Shown: positions 27,457-36,971, counted from the first letter of the stretch. The stretch is 64,000 nucleotides of DNA from Candidatus Thorarchaeota archaeon (GCA_011364905.1 RDNZ01000001.1:118025-182024), one strand, 5' to 3'. The notes: generated by a model not told the origin, from the sequence alone. Numbers and translations are program-made.

Positions 27457-28341
27457 TCATTTCAATGATTTAACGAAGTTGTCTGCACAGGTCTCTGAAC
27501 AGAAGGACTGAGATTTCCCTTCCACGTTTCTCAAAATCATTTCGCCTTTCTCTATAGAGTCACCGCAGTACGAACAAACTGCATCCATGTCTGTTGTATT
27601 TCCACAGCAAGGAGTGAGAATAACATCTTTGATCTCCTTTTGGATACCAAGAAACTCGTCATTATCAGAGAGGAAGATGTATGCAAGTCCTTGGAGCAAG
27701 TCACTCAAAGCGGTGGATTCGATATCGACATCCTTCATTTGAGTCGCTAGATACTCCATCGTTTCATCAACCATTTCAATCTGCCGCAGCATAAGGTCTT
27801 CCAGATGTCCCCAATCTTTTTCCTTCATGTCGACATTTAGGCCATCTTTGAAAAGCTTGAAGTATGAACCTACAACATCGCCGCTCATCTTCGAGTCAAT
27901 GATAATGAAGACTTTCGCTGTACGTCTATAGTAAATCCCTCGACGACTCTTACTATCGTCTTCATCTTTTTGAGAGAATTCCTCCACAAGACCTTGTTCT
28001 ACCAGTTTTGGTAAATGATAATAGCAGTTGTATTTTGATACATCCACCTCTGGGAGATATTGCTCGACGTTTGCCACGATGTCAGGCACAGTCAACCAGA
28101 AACGTTTAGTCTTCTTTTCCTCCACCACAGTCGTGCGCACCTTCGTGCCATCAGCCTTGATCGTTTCTTCTGTGGTTGTATGCTCTTTGATGCTCTCAGT
28201 TCCATACCGGAGGGCAACAAGAATAGCACGCCGAATAGGATCTCGAAAAGATTCGACAAGGTCTCGGTTAGTAATCATGAAGTAACTGCGTACTTTTGAA
28301 TCAGGGAAAACTGGTTGTGGTTCTGTGGACAATATTCGCAC
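27457..28341 (-). CDS. Winged-helix regulator with C-terminal zinc-ribbon/TRASH-like motif
   Basis: A 294-residue regulator. The N-terminal winged helix starts at DLVESFRDPIRRAILVALRYG and continues through YYHLPKLVEQGLVEEF; a charged insert with many Thr/Lys/Glu separates helices. The middle is helical. The C-terminus has CCGN, CSYCG and FCSETC, a metal-binding pattern like TRASH or zinc-ribbon domains, so it may sense a metal or redox state. GTG 28341 is the longest start; ATG 28278 is an alternative. The divergent region upstream contains several TTACAC half-sites that may be its operators. Confidence 0.8.
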   Translation of the reverse strand: MRILSTEPQPVFPDSKVRSYFMITNRDLVESFRDPIRRAILVALRYGTESIKEHTTTEETIKADGTKVRTTVVEEKKTKRFWLTVPDIVANVEQYLPEVDVSKYNCYYHLPKLVEQGLVEEFSQKDEDDSKSRRGIYYRRTAKVFIIIDSKMSGDVVGSYFKLFKDGLNVDMKEKDWGHLEDLMLRQIEMVDETMEYLATQMKDVDIESTALSDLLQGLAYIFLSDNDEFLGIQKEIKDVILTPCCGNTTDMDAVCSYCGDSIEKGEMILRNVEGKSQSFCSETCADNFVKSLK

Positions 28342-28389
28342 CGTTTATTTTTCGACAGATACACTAAATCTGCTTCAATGCTATAGCTC

Positions 28390-28479
28390 TTACACTTTTA
28401 TAGCCTTTGCTATCTTTGTTAGTATTTTCTTTACACCTTTATCAACGATAAGTTTATAAGAAAGTGTAATGTTTACACT
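28390..28479. promoter_or_regulatory. TTACAC half-site cluster with 17-bp palindrome
   Basis: TTACAC occurs at 28390-28395, 28431-28436 and 28473-28478; the last forms AGTGTAA-TGT-TTACACT, a perfect inverted repeat at 28463-28479. CTTTTATAG (28394-28402) reads as a TATA box on the minus strand for the regulator, and TTTATAAG (28453-28460) as one on the plus strand. The divergent metal-motif regulator probably binds here. Confidence 0.55.
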
Positions 28480-28530
28480 ATGTGTAGCATAACAATGTGA
28501 CAATTGAACTAAATTGTCTGGGTGATAAAA

Positions 28531-28650
28531 ATGGCGTTCACTAAAACAAGAAAAAGCTCAAAGGGTTGCTGGGAATGCACTGAAAGAAACAATCTAGACC
28601 GTGTTTCAATATATCAGTACAATAGTCCGGTAGCCTCAATGATTAGGTAA
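28531..28650 (+). CDS. Possible 39-aa CxxC peptide
   Basis: ATG 28531 has GGGTGAT five bases before it and a TTTATAAG box ~70 bases upstream. The product starts MAFTKTRKSSKGCWECTERN, with one C-x2-C pair in a basic context, and ends SPVASMIR. It is too short for confident homology. It is followed at 28683 by a 15-bp RNA hairpin. It may be a real small metal-binding peptide or a leader; evidence is only the expression signals. Confidence 0.4.
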   Translation: MAFTKTRKSSKGCWECTERNNLDRVSIYQYNSPVASMIR

Positions 28651-28682
28651 TCCGAGAAAATCTCTCTATTCTCCATACTAAG

Positions 28683-28723
28683 GAGGAAGCATCGCACTCA
28701 GATCGTGGGTGTGATGCTTCTTC
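28683..28723 (+). ncRNA. 15-bp RNA hairpin, plus-strand transcript
   Basis: Bases 28683-28697 pair with 28709-28723 over 15 consecutive positions with an 11-base loop. Two pairs (28685/28721 and 28694/28712) are G-U on the plus strand and would be A-C mismatches on the minus strand, so the structure belongs to a plus-strand RNA. No T-run follows, which argues against a simple terminator. Confidence 0.5.
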
Positions 28724-28921
28724 AACTATATCTGCGTGTTGCAGCCAAACCACACTCTTCGAAATTGCTTCCAAGTTTCAATGCCTTCTTTTCCACATGG
28801 ACCTGTTTTGAAAAACCATCAATGCTGAGAAACTCAATTCATAGCTTTTGCACAGAATAAAGTGTTTTATTAGTTGCGACCATAGGAAGGAACTCTTGCC
28901 GTTTGTGTGGAGGAGCGATGG

Positions 28922-31900
28922 ATGAAGAAGGTGAGAACGAACCAAAGGAGGCCTTCCCTGAAATTCATGGCGGCTATTATTGTATCAATGTTAGCAGTTT
29001 CTACCATAGCCATGATCAGAGTAACAACCGATATTGGCTCTGGAAAAGAGTTAGAACCAATTCCTGTTGACCAGGTATATGCAAGCCACCCCTGTGAAAT
29101 CAGTTCAGTTCTTGCCCAAGAAGGAGTTTGGGTTTCACCTGATTCATCACTCGCTGGAACTCCATCTCAAGCTCACACTACGGTCTCGGATACTTCAGGG
29201 ACCACGATTGTTGCAGATTTTCATGGATTCTATAGAAACAACACCTTTTCGATAAACGGAACTCTGTATGACAACCTCGAAATGCCAGGAGCTTTCTCCA
29301 TGAATGAGCCCGGTAGGCCCATGCTACCACGGTTGTCCGAGTTTGTCGAGATTCCTTTTGACGTTGACGTTTCGGTTCAAGTCCTCGCCTCATCGTATGT
29401 GACAGACACTGGATACAACGTCAGACCTGCTCCCCTCCCCAATGTTCCAGTTGAGCTAAGTGTACCCGACTCTTACAATTTGTCCCTATTCTATCCGGCT
29501 CCAACAATCTTCGACCCTGTGTATTCGAGAAATGCCTTCTTTCCCGGAAATGGTACCAGTGTTAGTGGAGAAACAACCGCGACATCGATAGTGATAAGGG
29601 GCCACAGACTGCTGGAACTCAACTTCTATCCCGTTCAGTTCAATCCTGTAACAGGAAACGCTCTGATGTTCTCCCAATTAGTAATTAAACTAAAGTATAG
29701 CAAGCCTGCTCAGATTCAGCCAGTTCGAAGCTCGTTGCGATCAGATATCTTTGAGCAAATCATTCGTGACTCCATTTTATACTACGATCCTATCCACATC
29801 CAACACTCTGAAACCTTGGGCGAACCGTTCCTGTACTCAATCACACCACCGTCGCCGCCATCTTCTCCAAATTCCACGGTGCATATGTTCTCTCAGTCCC
29901 AATTGATCCCAGAGGATGTAAGCGGCGAGTATCTGATTATCACAACCGACCTTCTCAAACCTCAAGCTCTGAAACTAGCCGCTTGGAAACAGCAAAAGGG
30001 CGTTCGCTCCGCAGTCTATTCCTTTTCGGAACCACCAACAACAACAGATGTAAGGGCGGTAATTGAATTTGCTTACAACAATGCGATTCCAGCTCCGACA
30101 TATGTCTTGCTTTTTGGAGATGTCGAAATCATTCCAACTAATTATGACATGAATCATAGAGCAAAGTTCGGCCCGGGTTTTCCGCCTCCTCTTTTTCAAC
30201 CAAATACGGATGGTTTCGGTACCATTGCATCGGACTTAGGCTACTTCAATATTGAGGGGCATAGATATTTCCCCGATATGATTTACAGCCGGATATCAGT
30301 GGACACCCCAGAACAAGCCGAGATAGTCGTAAACAAGACTCTTCAATATGAGCAGTCTCCGCCATTTCAACCAGAGTTCTATAGCAATATGCTGTCAACT
30401 GGATATTTCAATGACATGAAACCCAGAAATGGGATAGAAGACAGAGAGTACCCATTTGTCTATTATCTTGAAAAGATTAGAGAATTTTTGGAATCGGACT
30501 ATGCTTACAAAGTGAACTACACCTATACACGGTCGGATGCTCAAATACCGGTGAAGTTCTACACTCGATTCGATCCGACAGATCCAGACTCCAATCTGCT
30601 GTCGAACTCACCCCTAGCTGACTATTACTGGCCTGAAGAAGAGGTCAATCCAATTTTGGCTGCTCCTGTAATAGAGAGATTGCAGTCAGTTTTCAATCAA
30701 GGAAGTTTCTTCGCTCTCTATTACGGTCATGGCAGTTCGACGAATATGGTCTACAACTTTGATGCGAATCCAAGGGAAGGCATAGAAGGATGGGTCACGC
30801 CATACTTCGACACCTCTTGTGTTCGGGATTTGGTGAATGGAAATAAGACACCATTGATAGTGAGTATGGGTTGCAATACTGGATGGTTTGATGGTGAAAC
30901 CGATCAAACGTACATGGATATCTCCGGGTTGGTTCCAAATCCTTTTAGTTCTGTGGCGAGCGAATGCTTCGCTGAGAACATTACAAGGATGAAAGATGGG
31001 GGCGCTATTGCGGTAATTGCAGCTTCACGTCCAGCTTATGCACGAATCAGCGGAGATCTACTAAACGGAATAGTCCAAGCCTTCTGGCCAGGATTTCAAG
31101 AGTCTGAAAATCAACCCATTTACGAAATGGGTGCGGCTCTACTTTTCAGCAAGTTACAGGTAGCACACGCAAGGATGACTCGCTATGATCCAGAGGCGCA
31201 AACCAGAACAACATTCGAAGAATTCCATCTCTTTGGCGACCCTGAAACACAGCTTTGGACAGAGAATCCTTCCAATTTTAGTGTCGAGTATCAGCCCATC
31301 GGAACCACAGGTGACCAGAAGTTTGCTGTGACCGTCAAAAACAAAGACACCGGTGATCGCGTCCCTGGAGCCAAGGTTTGTATCCAACAGGGCACATATA
31401 TCTATCAAGTTGGTTATACGGACAATTGGGGTCAAATAAGATTCAATTGCGATCCATTTGATACATTATCATCTCTCAATGTGACTGTGACAAAACACAA
31501 TTTCAGACCATATATCGGTGAAGTCGAGACTTTTGCGCCGGACTACATTAGTCCCACTGGAGAGCCCCCCACAGTTAGCGCTTCCCCCGAATCAGTCGTT
31601 GTGGGCAGAGATGTAAAAATCATCGTATCTGGATTCGATGAACAGCAAGAAGTAAACATATTTTTCGATGGAGTGGAGCAATATCCGCCGATACCTGTGG
31701 GCTCAAACGAAGTTCAAATACCTGTACCTGACGATGAGCCACCTATCGTTACAGTCACTGCGAAACAAGGTAATACTCGGGCATCTAATTATTTCAAACG
31801 ATTATCTACAGACCAGAATCCTGATTCTTACATCTATTCGCAGTATGACGAAAGCACTTGGCATCTTGCAAATTACGAACTTGTTTGGGACAATCCTTGT

Positions 31901-32611
31901 ATAACAATATACAAAGGTTCGAGGCAAGTGACATATGTCAAACAGAATGAGAATTACGATGTCAAAGTGAAGGTGTATTGTGGAGGAAACGCGGATGCAG
32001 TTGATACTAAAGTGTCCCTTCGATGTTCATATAATGGAGGAGTATCTTGGAGACCAGTTGGAAATGATACAATTACAATTGCCCTTGGAGAATCAAATGA
32101 GGCATCCATTAGCTGGATGCCTAACCTCCCTAATGCTGCATACTTACAAGTAGTACTCGAACCCACGAATGAAAGACTAGAAGATGAGAGCAACAACATC
32201 GGATTAGAGTATCAAGATGTCATTCCTCTGTGCTCGCCTGGTTCAAGAAACTTTCAGGTTGGTAATCCTACAGATGCCAAAGACTATGTCTTAATCAACG
32301 TGAAGCAGGAGGGGAGCTATGACGATGTTTGGAATGCCACGGTTCTAAACTACTCCTCTCAGAGAATGGAGGCAAATGAAAACAAGTCAGTAACGTTGTT
32401 TGTTGATCCCGGAATACTTGAGAATTCTCAAGAAGAACGCAATTTCACGGTTGATATCTACATTAATGGGAGATTAGTAGGCGGCGCGACAATGGAAGCA
32501 ACAGCCAATGCAGCAGAATGCCATCACGTCTGTTATTGCATTTGCGTTTTGATTCTATTAGTAGGAATAATAGCAATTGGAGTGCTTCTTTGGTATGCGA
32601 GAAGACCATGA
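28922..32611 (+). CDS. Large surface C25 (gingipain-type) cysteine peptidase, membrane anchored
   Basis: A 1229-residue secreted protein. ATG 28922 follows GGAGGAG by about seven bases; GTG 28907 is less likely. Signal peptide at residues ~15-35 (FMAAIIVSMLAVSTIAM). An N-terminal propeptide-like region leads to a peptidase C25 domain (~325-770) with the catalytic histidine in LYYGHGSS and the catalytic cysteine in VSMGCNTGW. Immunoglobulin-like repeats (~790-1190) follow, and the C-terminal helix (CICVLILLVGIIAIGVLLWY) with a basic end anchors it. Likely function: extracellular proteolysis of peptides for nutrition or processing of surface proteins. Monocistronic. Confidence 0.9.
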   Translation: MKKVRTNQRRPSLKFMAAIIVSMLAVSTIAMIRVTTDIGSGKELEPIPVDQVYASHPCEISSVLAQEGVWVSPDSSLAGTPSQAHTTVSDTSGTTIVADFHGFYRNNTFSINGTLYDNLEMPGAFSMNEPGRPMLPRLSEFVEIPFDVDVSVQVLASSYVTDTGYNVRPAPLPNVPVELSVPDSYNLSLFYPAPTIFDPVYSRNAFFPGNGTSVSGETTATSIVIRGHRLLELNFYPVQFNPVTGNALMFSQLVIKLKYSKPAQIQPVRSSLRSDIFEQIIRDSILYYDPIHIQHSETLGEPFLYSITPPSPPSSPNSTVHMFSQSQLIPEDVSGEYLIITTDLLKPQALKLAAWKQQKGVRSAVYSFSEPPTTTDVRAVIEFAYNNAIPAPTYVLLFGDVEIIPTNYDMNHRAKFGPGFPPPLFQPNTDGFGTIASDLGYFNIEGHRYFPDMIYSRISVDTPEQAEIVVNKTLQYEQSPPFQPEFYSNMLSTGYFNDMKPRNGIEDREYPFVYYLEKIREFLESDYAYKVNYTYTRSDAQIPVKFYTRFDPTDPDSNLLSNSPLADYYWPEEEVNPILAAPVIERLQSVFNQGSFFALYYGHGSSTNMVYNFDANPREGIEGWVTPYFDTSCVRDLVNGNKTPLIVSMGCNTGWFDGETDQTYMDISGLVPNPFSSVASECFAENITRMKDGGAIAVIAASRPAYARISGDLLNGIVQAFWPGFQESENQPIYEMGAALLFSKLQVAHARMTRYDPEAQTRTTFEEFHLFGDPETQLWTENPSNFSVEYQPIGTTGDQKFAVTVKNKDTGDRVPGAKVCIQQGTYIYQVGYTDNWGQIRFNCDPFDTLSSLNVTVTKHNFRPYIGEVETFAPDYISPTGEPPTVSASPESVVVGRDVKIIVSGFDEQQEVNIFFDGVEQYPPIPVGSNEVQIPVPDDEPPIVTVTAKQGNTRASNYFKRLSTDQNPDSYIYSQYDESTWHLANYELVWDNPCITIYKGSRQVTYVKQNENYDVKVKVYCGGNADAVDTKVSLRCSYNGGVSWRPVGNDTITIALGESNEASISWMPNLPNAAYLQVVLEPTNERLEDESNNIGLEYQDVIPLCSPGSRNFQVGNPTDAKDYVLINVKQEGSYDDVWNATVLNYSSQRMEANENKSVTLFVDPGILENSQEERNFTVDIYINGRLVGGATMEATANAAECHHVCYCICVLILLVGIIAIGVLLWYARRP

Positions 32612-32750
32612 CGTTAAGTTAGCAGTTCATACTTTATCATAAAATCTAGAGTCGTTTTCGGCAAATATTTTGTTTTATCTTTTAATAGCTGAATTTTTAT
32701 ACAACCTGCATAGAGTTTACAACTACTACGTCGTTAGGAGGTAGATGTAA

Positions 32751-32873
32751 ATGGACCGTAGGATCCTTTATGCTATCATTGTTGTTCTCATAATCATTTT
32801 ACTTATCGTAGTTTTGGAATGCTTGGGAATATCAGATATAATACCCGGTTTTCCAGTGGAAGGCTTTACATAA
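32751..32873 (+). CDS. Single-pass small membrane protein (40 aa)
   Basis: ATG 32751 preceded by AGGAGGT (spacing ~7) and a TTTTTATAC box at 32693-32701. The product begins MDRRILYAIIVVLIIILL and has one strongly hydrophobic helix (residues 5-24), then CLGISDIIPGFPVEGFT. The strong ribosome-binding site and the clean helix argue for a real gene. Function unknown; it may interact with a membrane complex. The 330 bases around it (32612-32943) hold nothing else that I can support. Confidence 0.6.
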   Translation: MDRRILYAIIVVLIIILLIVVLECLGISDIIPGFPVEGFT

Positions 32874-32943
32874 TCCAGTGCGTTACTTGCACCCAATGAT
32901 CCAGATGCTAGTTCCAGCGGTGAAGAGACCTACAGCTATCTTC

Positions 32944-34413
32944 CTATAGCTTCTCAGTCAAACTTTCAAAATGAATTCTTAAGAATTCTAGATCCTCCTT
33001 TTCAATGAGTGATTGGAGCTGTGGAACAATCTCTCTTAGACGCGTTGCGTCGCTGTCCATAATCGCTGCATCAGCCTTGAGTAGCAGAACAAGTCCCAAT
33101 ATTCCGGGAAGGTCTTCAGACAGTGCCTTATCCTCCAAAATGGCCAACGATGGAGAAACTACTTCTTCCGAGGTACAAGAATAAACTTCAATCTTTGCGA
33201 GTTGATACAAGAAGATGAGTTCCATAATGAAAGCTCCCCGAAATTGTTCATAGATCTCAAGTCCCTGATTAACACTACTTAGAGCTGATGTAAAGTCTCC
33301 TCGAGCCATTTCCAAAACGCCAGTAACAAAGTAGAGCCATGCAAGTTGACTCTCATCTCCAGATTTCAAGATTGGTTCTTGATATGTATCCAAAAGAATC
33401 TGAGCCTCTGTGAGCCTATTCAAGAGAATAAGTGACCACATCTGATTGAGTTTTGCGCGATTTGTCAGAATTGGTCTGTTCTTTACCTGATTTTCGGTCA
33501 TTAGTCCCCACTCCAAACCAGATTCAGGTTCGCCAATCACATTGTATAAGGTCGAGAGAAAGTAAGAAGCATTGGCTGTGCTCAAACCTGCTCTTTCTCG
33601 TAGCGTGATAACATCTAGAAGACTCTTGATTGCGCTATCAAACTTGCCGCGCATTGCGTCTATAAGACCAAGCTTATCCAGAATATTTGCGTAGTTCATG
33701 GGAATCCCCAGAGAAGATTCAACTATTGCATATGCTTGTTGAAGTAATTCCTTACATTCTGCCCGATCCTGGTTCATAATGATGTTTGCTTTCTTTGTTA
33801 GAAGGTGTGCAACTCGTACTCGGTCATTGAATTTCTCGGCGGCGCGTAACGCTCTGTTAATGCATCGAAGTCGGCCATCAGCGTCACCATCTGAGAGTGC
33901 CTTCTCTGACAAGTAATCATAAAGCGTGGCTTCGTAGAAACCAAAATTAGATTCGTTGTCCATTAGCTCTTTGATCTTATCCATTATTTCTGTTTCATAC
34001 ATGGTTTTTGGATAGTTTCTCATGGCAACTTCGAATTTCATGAAGTACATTTCTAGTGCGATCCAATCATCTGGTTGCGTAGCAAGAATTGCATCAGCCA
34101 TTTCATGGACTTTCTCAACATCTTCATAGGTGCCCTGATATGATGAAGCAAAGAACAGATTTGGTTCCAAAATCTGATTTTCACCATATTTCTCTCTAAT
34201 CTTGTCGATGAGTTTGTATTCGTATGCAAGGATAGCATGATGAATTGCAAAATAGACAGTCATGACTCGACTATTAGTGTTTAAGACCAATTCACCCAAT
34301 CTTTCAACAAAGTTATAGTAGTCTGAAGCTTCAGCCATAACATACTCCAGCACATTCTTTGTTTCTTCATCGATAAAAGGGAAATATTGGGTTATAGTCC
34401 CAATTGGTTCCAT
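32944..34413 (-). CDS. TPR-like helical repeat protein, unknown function
   Basis: A 489-residue all-helical protein. ATG 34413 is chosen because GGAGGAG lies six bases upstream; the frame extends to 34446 without such a site. Residues ~150-420 show degenerate tetratricopeptide repeats (e.g. GLIDAMRGKFDSAIKSLLDV and GVLEMARGDFTSALSSVNQG). No catalytic domain is seen. It may be a scaffold, or a regulator of the MalT/SARP-like TPR type without its DNA-binding part. No operon partner. Confidence 0.65.
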   Translation of the reverse strand: MEPIGTITQYFPFIDEETKNVLEYVMAEASDYYNFVERLGELVLNTNSRVMTVYFAIHHAILAYEYKLIDKIREKYGENQILEPNLFFASSYQGTYEDVEKVHEMADAILATQPDDWIALEMYFMKFEVAMRNYPKTMYETEIMDKIKELMDNESNFGFYEATLYDYLSEKALSDGDADGRLRCINRALRAAEKFNDRVRVAHLLTKKANIIMNQDRAECKELLQQAYAIVESSLGIPMNYANILDKLGLIDAMRGKFDSAIKSLLDVITLRERAGLSTANASYFLSTLYNVIGEPESGLEWGLMTENQVKNRPILTNRAKLNQMWSLILLNRLTEAQILLDTYQEPILKSGDESQLAWLYFVTGVLEMARGDFTSALSSVNQGLEIYEQFRGAFIMELIFLYQLAKIEVYSCTSEEVVSPSLAILEDKALSEDLPGILGLVLLLKADAAIMDSDATRLREIVPQLQSLIEKEDLEFLRIHFESLTEKL

Positions 34414-34566
34414 CGCTACTCCTCCGCTATGGCGAATATCCAGCATATCATGTATGCGTCACTTAGAGAAAAATCTTGTTCACATTCCACTAATGTCTAA
34501 ATGAATTGTTGACACATTAGTACGACATCTGCGAAGTATAAGGAAGAAGAGAATCGTCAATTGGAT

Positions 34567-35481
34567 TTATAGTCCGACCTCATCAATCATTCGCTCTAAC
34601 TCAATTCGTCCAAGCCTTGGGAATTTTTTCACAGGATATGAGAGAAGGACATCAACAGATTTGGCGAAATGCGCGCTCTTGGTAAGGTGAGAGATCTTCT
34701 CAGCGTCTCGGAAATGTTCGGTCACAAACTTTGCAAAGAGTATAGGTTCCATTGCGGAGCAGAAAGAATACCAATACTCATCAGGAAAAGATTCCCGGAA
34801 CCATCTGTTTATCTCTTCTATCTCCGAAGTCTGTTCATCATATGTGATTTTGAGATAGAACTCTGAGTTATTTCCAAGACTCAGATTCCACCGTGCAGCG
34901 AACCAGACTGCATTACTGTCAAGCATCTCCTGAATGGCTCTGCTTACTCGTCTTGCCGTCAAGCCGGTTTCCTCCGCTAGTTGACCGACTTGCATTCGAG
35001 CATCTTCGAGAAGATATTTCAAAACTTTAAGATGAAGTTTCTTGATTTTGAATTTTTCACCACGTTGTACCAATATTGTGTGTAATTCGGCATCATTGAC
35101 TGAATCAAGTGTCCGAATGAACGATGCAAGACTCTGAAGTCCTTCTGCTCCTTTGTACTCACATTGGAGAAAATATAGTCTACCAGCTCCGGTTACTATT
35201 TGGCCTACTTGGACTATCAAGGGATTAGATCCAATCAGTTCCATGAGTTCTTCTTCATCCTCAGAACCATCGGTGAAAACTAGTGCAACCAAATAATCAG
35301 AGTCCATCATTGCTGGCTTCAAAATCACTGAGAATTCTTCTATGACACCGGTTTCAATCAACCTATCCATACGTTTTCTAATAGCAGTGGCAGTCAAACC
35401 AGTTTTTTCGCCTAGAGCTTGGTAAGATAATCTGCAATTTTCATCAAGTGCGAGAAGTATTCGCTTGTCAATAGAGTCCAC
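34567..35481 (-). CDS. Lrp/AsnC-type regulator with two HTH segments
   Basis: A ~304-residue regulator. N-terminal AsnC-type HTH: DSIDKRILLALDENCRLSYQ, then TGLTATAIRKRMDRLIETGVI. A second HTH occurs at ~157-195 (LKVLKYLLEDARMQVGQLAEETGLTARRVSRAI, broken at QV). The tail has no obvious RAM domain. I use GTG 35481, which has AGGGTGG five bases before it and aligns with the start of the paralogue at 36032. The two paralogues lie on opposite strands around a small gene and probably arose by duplication. Confidence 0.85.
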   Translation of the reverse strand: MDSIDKRILLALDENCRLSYQALGEKTGLTATAIRKRMDRLIETGVIEEFSVILKPAMMDSDYLVALVFTDGSEDEEELMELIGSNPLIVQVGQIVTGAGRLYFLQCEYKGAEGLQSLASFIRTLDSVNDAELHTILVQRGEKFKIKKLHLKVLKYLLEDARMQVGQLAEETGLTARRVSRAIQEMLDSNAVWFAARWNLSLGNNSEFYLKITYDEQTSEIEEINRWFRESFPDEYWYSFCSAMEPILFAKFVTEHFRDAEKISHLTKSAHFAKSVDVLLSYPVKKFPRLGRIELERMIDEVGL

Positions 35482-35510
35482 AACTTCCACCCTGACTGGT
35501 TTTAATCAGT

Positions 35511-35882
35511 TTACGGTGGAATTAGAGCTCTAAATAAATTATCTTTGGGAGTTCCATCAATGTCCAGTGATGCGCAGTAGATGCATCCAGTGCCAATCAC
35601 GGACAATTCAAAACCGCTATCTCTGAGCTGTTGGAGATATAACAGATGTTTGGAGAGTGTATCAATAAGTTCTGAGGATTTTAGCTCACTCTTTCCATTG
35701 GAGTCTGGAATTGATATCTCAACCTCAATTGAGAGAGAATGGTCATCATCTTGGTTATTCACGAGTAGTATACGGAGCCACGGAGTTCGATGAATCAAAA
35801 CAGTTACTTCTCCGGTGCCGCCTTCACCTCTAAGTGTAGCTTCGGCTTTGGCATATTTCTCTTTCAAGCTGAAACTATTCAT
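35511..35882 (-). CDS. Hypothetical protein between Lrp paralogues
   Basis: A 123-residue protein starting MNSFSLKEKYAKAEATLRG; ATG 35882 has GTGA close upstream, and a GTG at 35903 would add seven residues. The middle has alternating beta-like segments (TVLIHRTPWLRILLV and LSIEVEISIP) and a CIYC pair near the C-terminus. I do not recognise it. It ends 29 bases before the Lrp gene on the same strand, so the two may form an operon with this gene first. Confidence 0.6.
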   Translation of the reverse strand: MNSFSLKEKYAKAEATLRGEGGTGEVTVLIHRTPWLRILLVNNQDDDHSLSIEVEISIPDSNGKSELKSSELIDTLSKHLLYLQQLRDSGFELSVIGTGCIYCASLDIDGTPKDNLFRALIPP

Positions 35883-36031
35883 ACATTTCACGAAGTTTAA
35901 CACTCACGAAATAGATATGAAATGTCCTACACCTGCTGGTTTGGAAACTAGCTGTACATCACATATCTCTAGACCGAAAAACAAATGGGTAGGTTAGAGA
36001 GCGGTTTCAATCTTGGTATGAAGTGATTCCC

Positions 36032-36943
36032 ATGGATGATATCGATAAGAGAATCATATTCCAACTTGATTCAGACTGCAGAATGACATACCAAAAAATG
36101 GCTGACAAACTAGGTATTACTGCTACTGCTGTGAAAAAGAGAGTCACGAAATTACTGGAGCGAGGGGTGATAGATCGCTTCATTACTACGCTCAACTTCG
36201 AGATGATTGATTCCGACCTAGTACTAGCCATAGTCCAGACAGATGGTTCTGAATTCGAGGAGGACTTCATTGACGAATTAGGAGAACCATCCTTTGTATT
36301 CCAAGTCAGTCCCATTGCTTGTGGTAAAGGAGGTCTTTATGCTGTGTTTGCTGTTACTAGCGGGCTTTCTGGCCTTTCAGAATTTGGGACATTCATACGA
36401 ACCTTGAAACCAGTTGCAAATTCGGAGATTCATGTTCTTCTTTATCCTAAAGGGAAAAAAGTCAACCTGACAAAGACTCAGCTTCGAGTTTTGAAATATT
36501 TGGTCGAAAATCCGCGTATGTCTATCGTGGAGATTGCAGACCTAAGTGGAATGACTGCGAGGAGAATTAGACGTACAATCGAGGAGTTGCAAGAAGGAGA
36601 AGGGATTCTCTTCGCCGTCATCTGGAACCTTGGAATAGGTGGACTAACCGAAGTCCTATTGCGAATTGAGTGGGATGAGAAAAATACCGATCATGAATCA
36701 GTTATAGCTTGGCTTAGGAAAAGGTATCCTCTCGAATACTGGTCACCATTCATCAGCGCCGCATTCCCTGTCATCTTTGCTCGTTTTGTTGTAGAGAAAC
36801 TTGAAACTATCGAATCAATTGCACGAGAGGTGAAAAGAGCACCATTTGTGAAATCTTTATCGACCCTAGTCTTTTATTCCAACTATCTATTCAATTGGCC
36901 TGGTGTCACAGAGCTAAGACGACTCTTTGAAACTGAACTATGA
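36032..36943 (+). CDS. Lrp/AsnC-type regulator with two HTH segments (paralogue)
   Basis: A 303-residue paralogue of 34567-35481 over its full length. First HTH: DDIDKRIIFQLDSDCRMTYQ, then LGITATAVKKRVTKLLERGVI. Second HTH near 155-190: LRVLKYLVENPRMSIVEIAD, then SGMTARRIRRTIEEL. I use ATG 36032; a GTG three codons earlier is possible. Two HTH units in one chain would allow recognition of two half-sites. The effector is unknown. It is transcribed away from the hypothetical gene. Confidence 0.85.
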   Translation: MDDIDKRIIFQLDSDCRMTYQKMADKLGITATAVKKRVTKLLERGVIDRFITTLNFEMIDSDLVLAIVQTDGSEFEEDFIDELGEPSFVFQVSPIACGKGGLYAVFAVTSGLSGLSEFGTFIRTLKPVANSEIHVLLYPKGKKVNLTKTQLRVLKYLVENPRMSIVEIADLSGMTARRIRRTIEELQEGEGILFAVIWNLGIGGLTEVLLRIEWDEKNTDHESVIAWLRKRYPLEYWSPFISAAFPVIFARFVVEKLETIESIAREVKRAPFVKSLSTLVFYSNYLFNWPGVTELRRLFETEL

Positions 36944-36971
36944 TAGATCTAAACTTTTACCAAGGTGCGCG

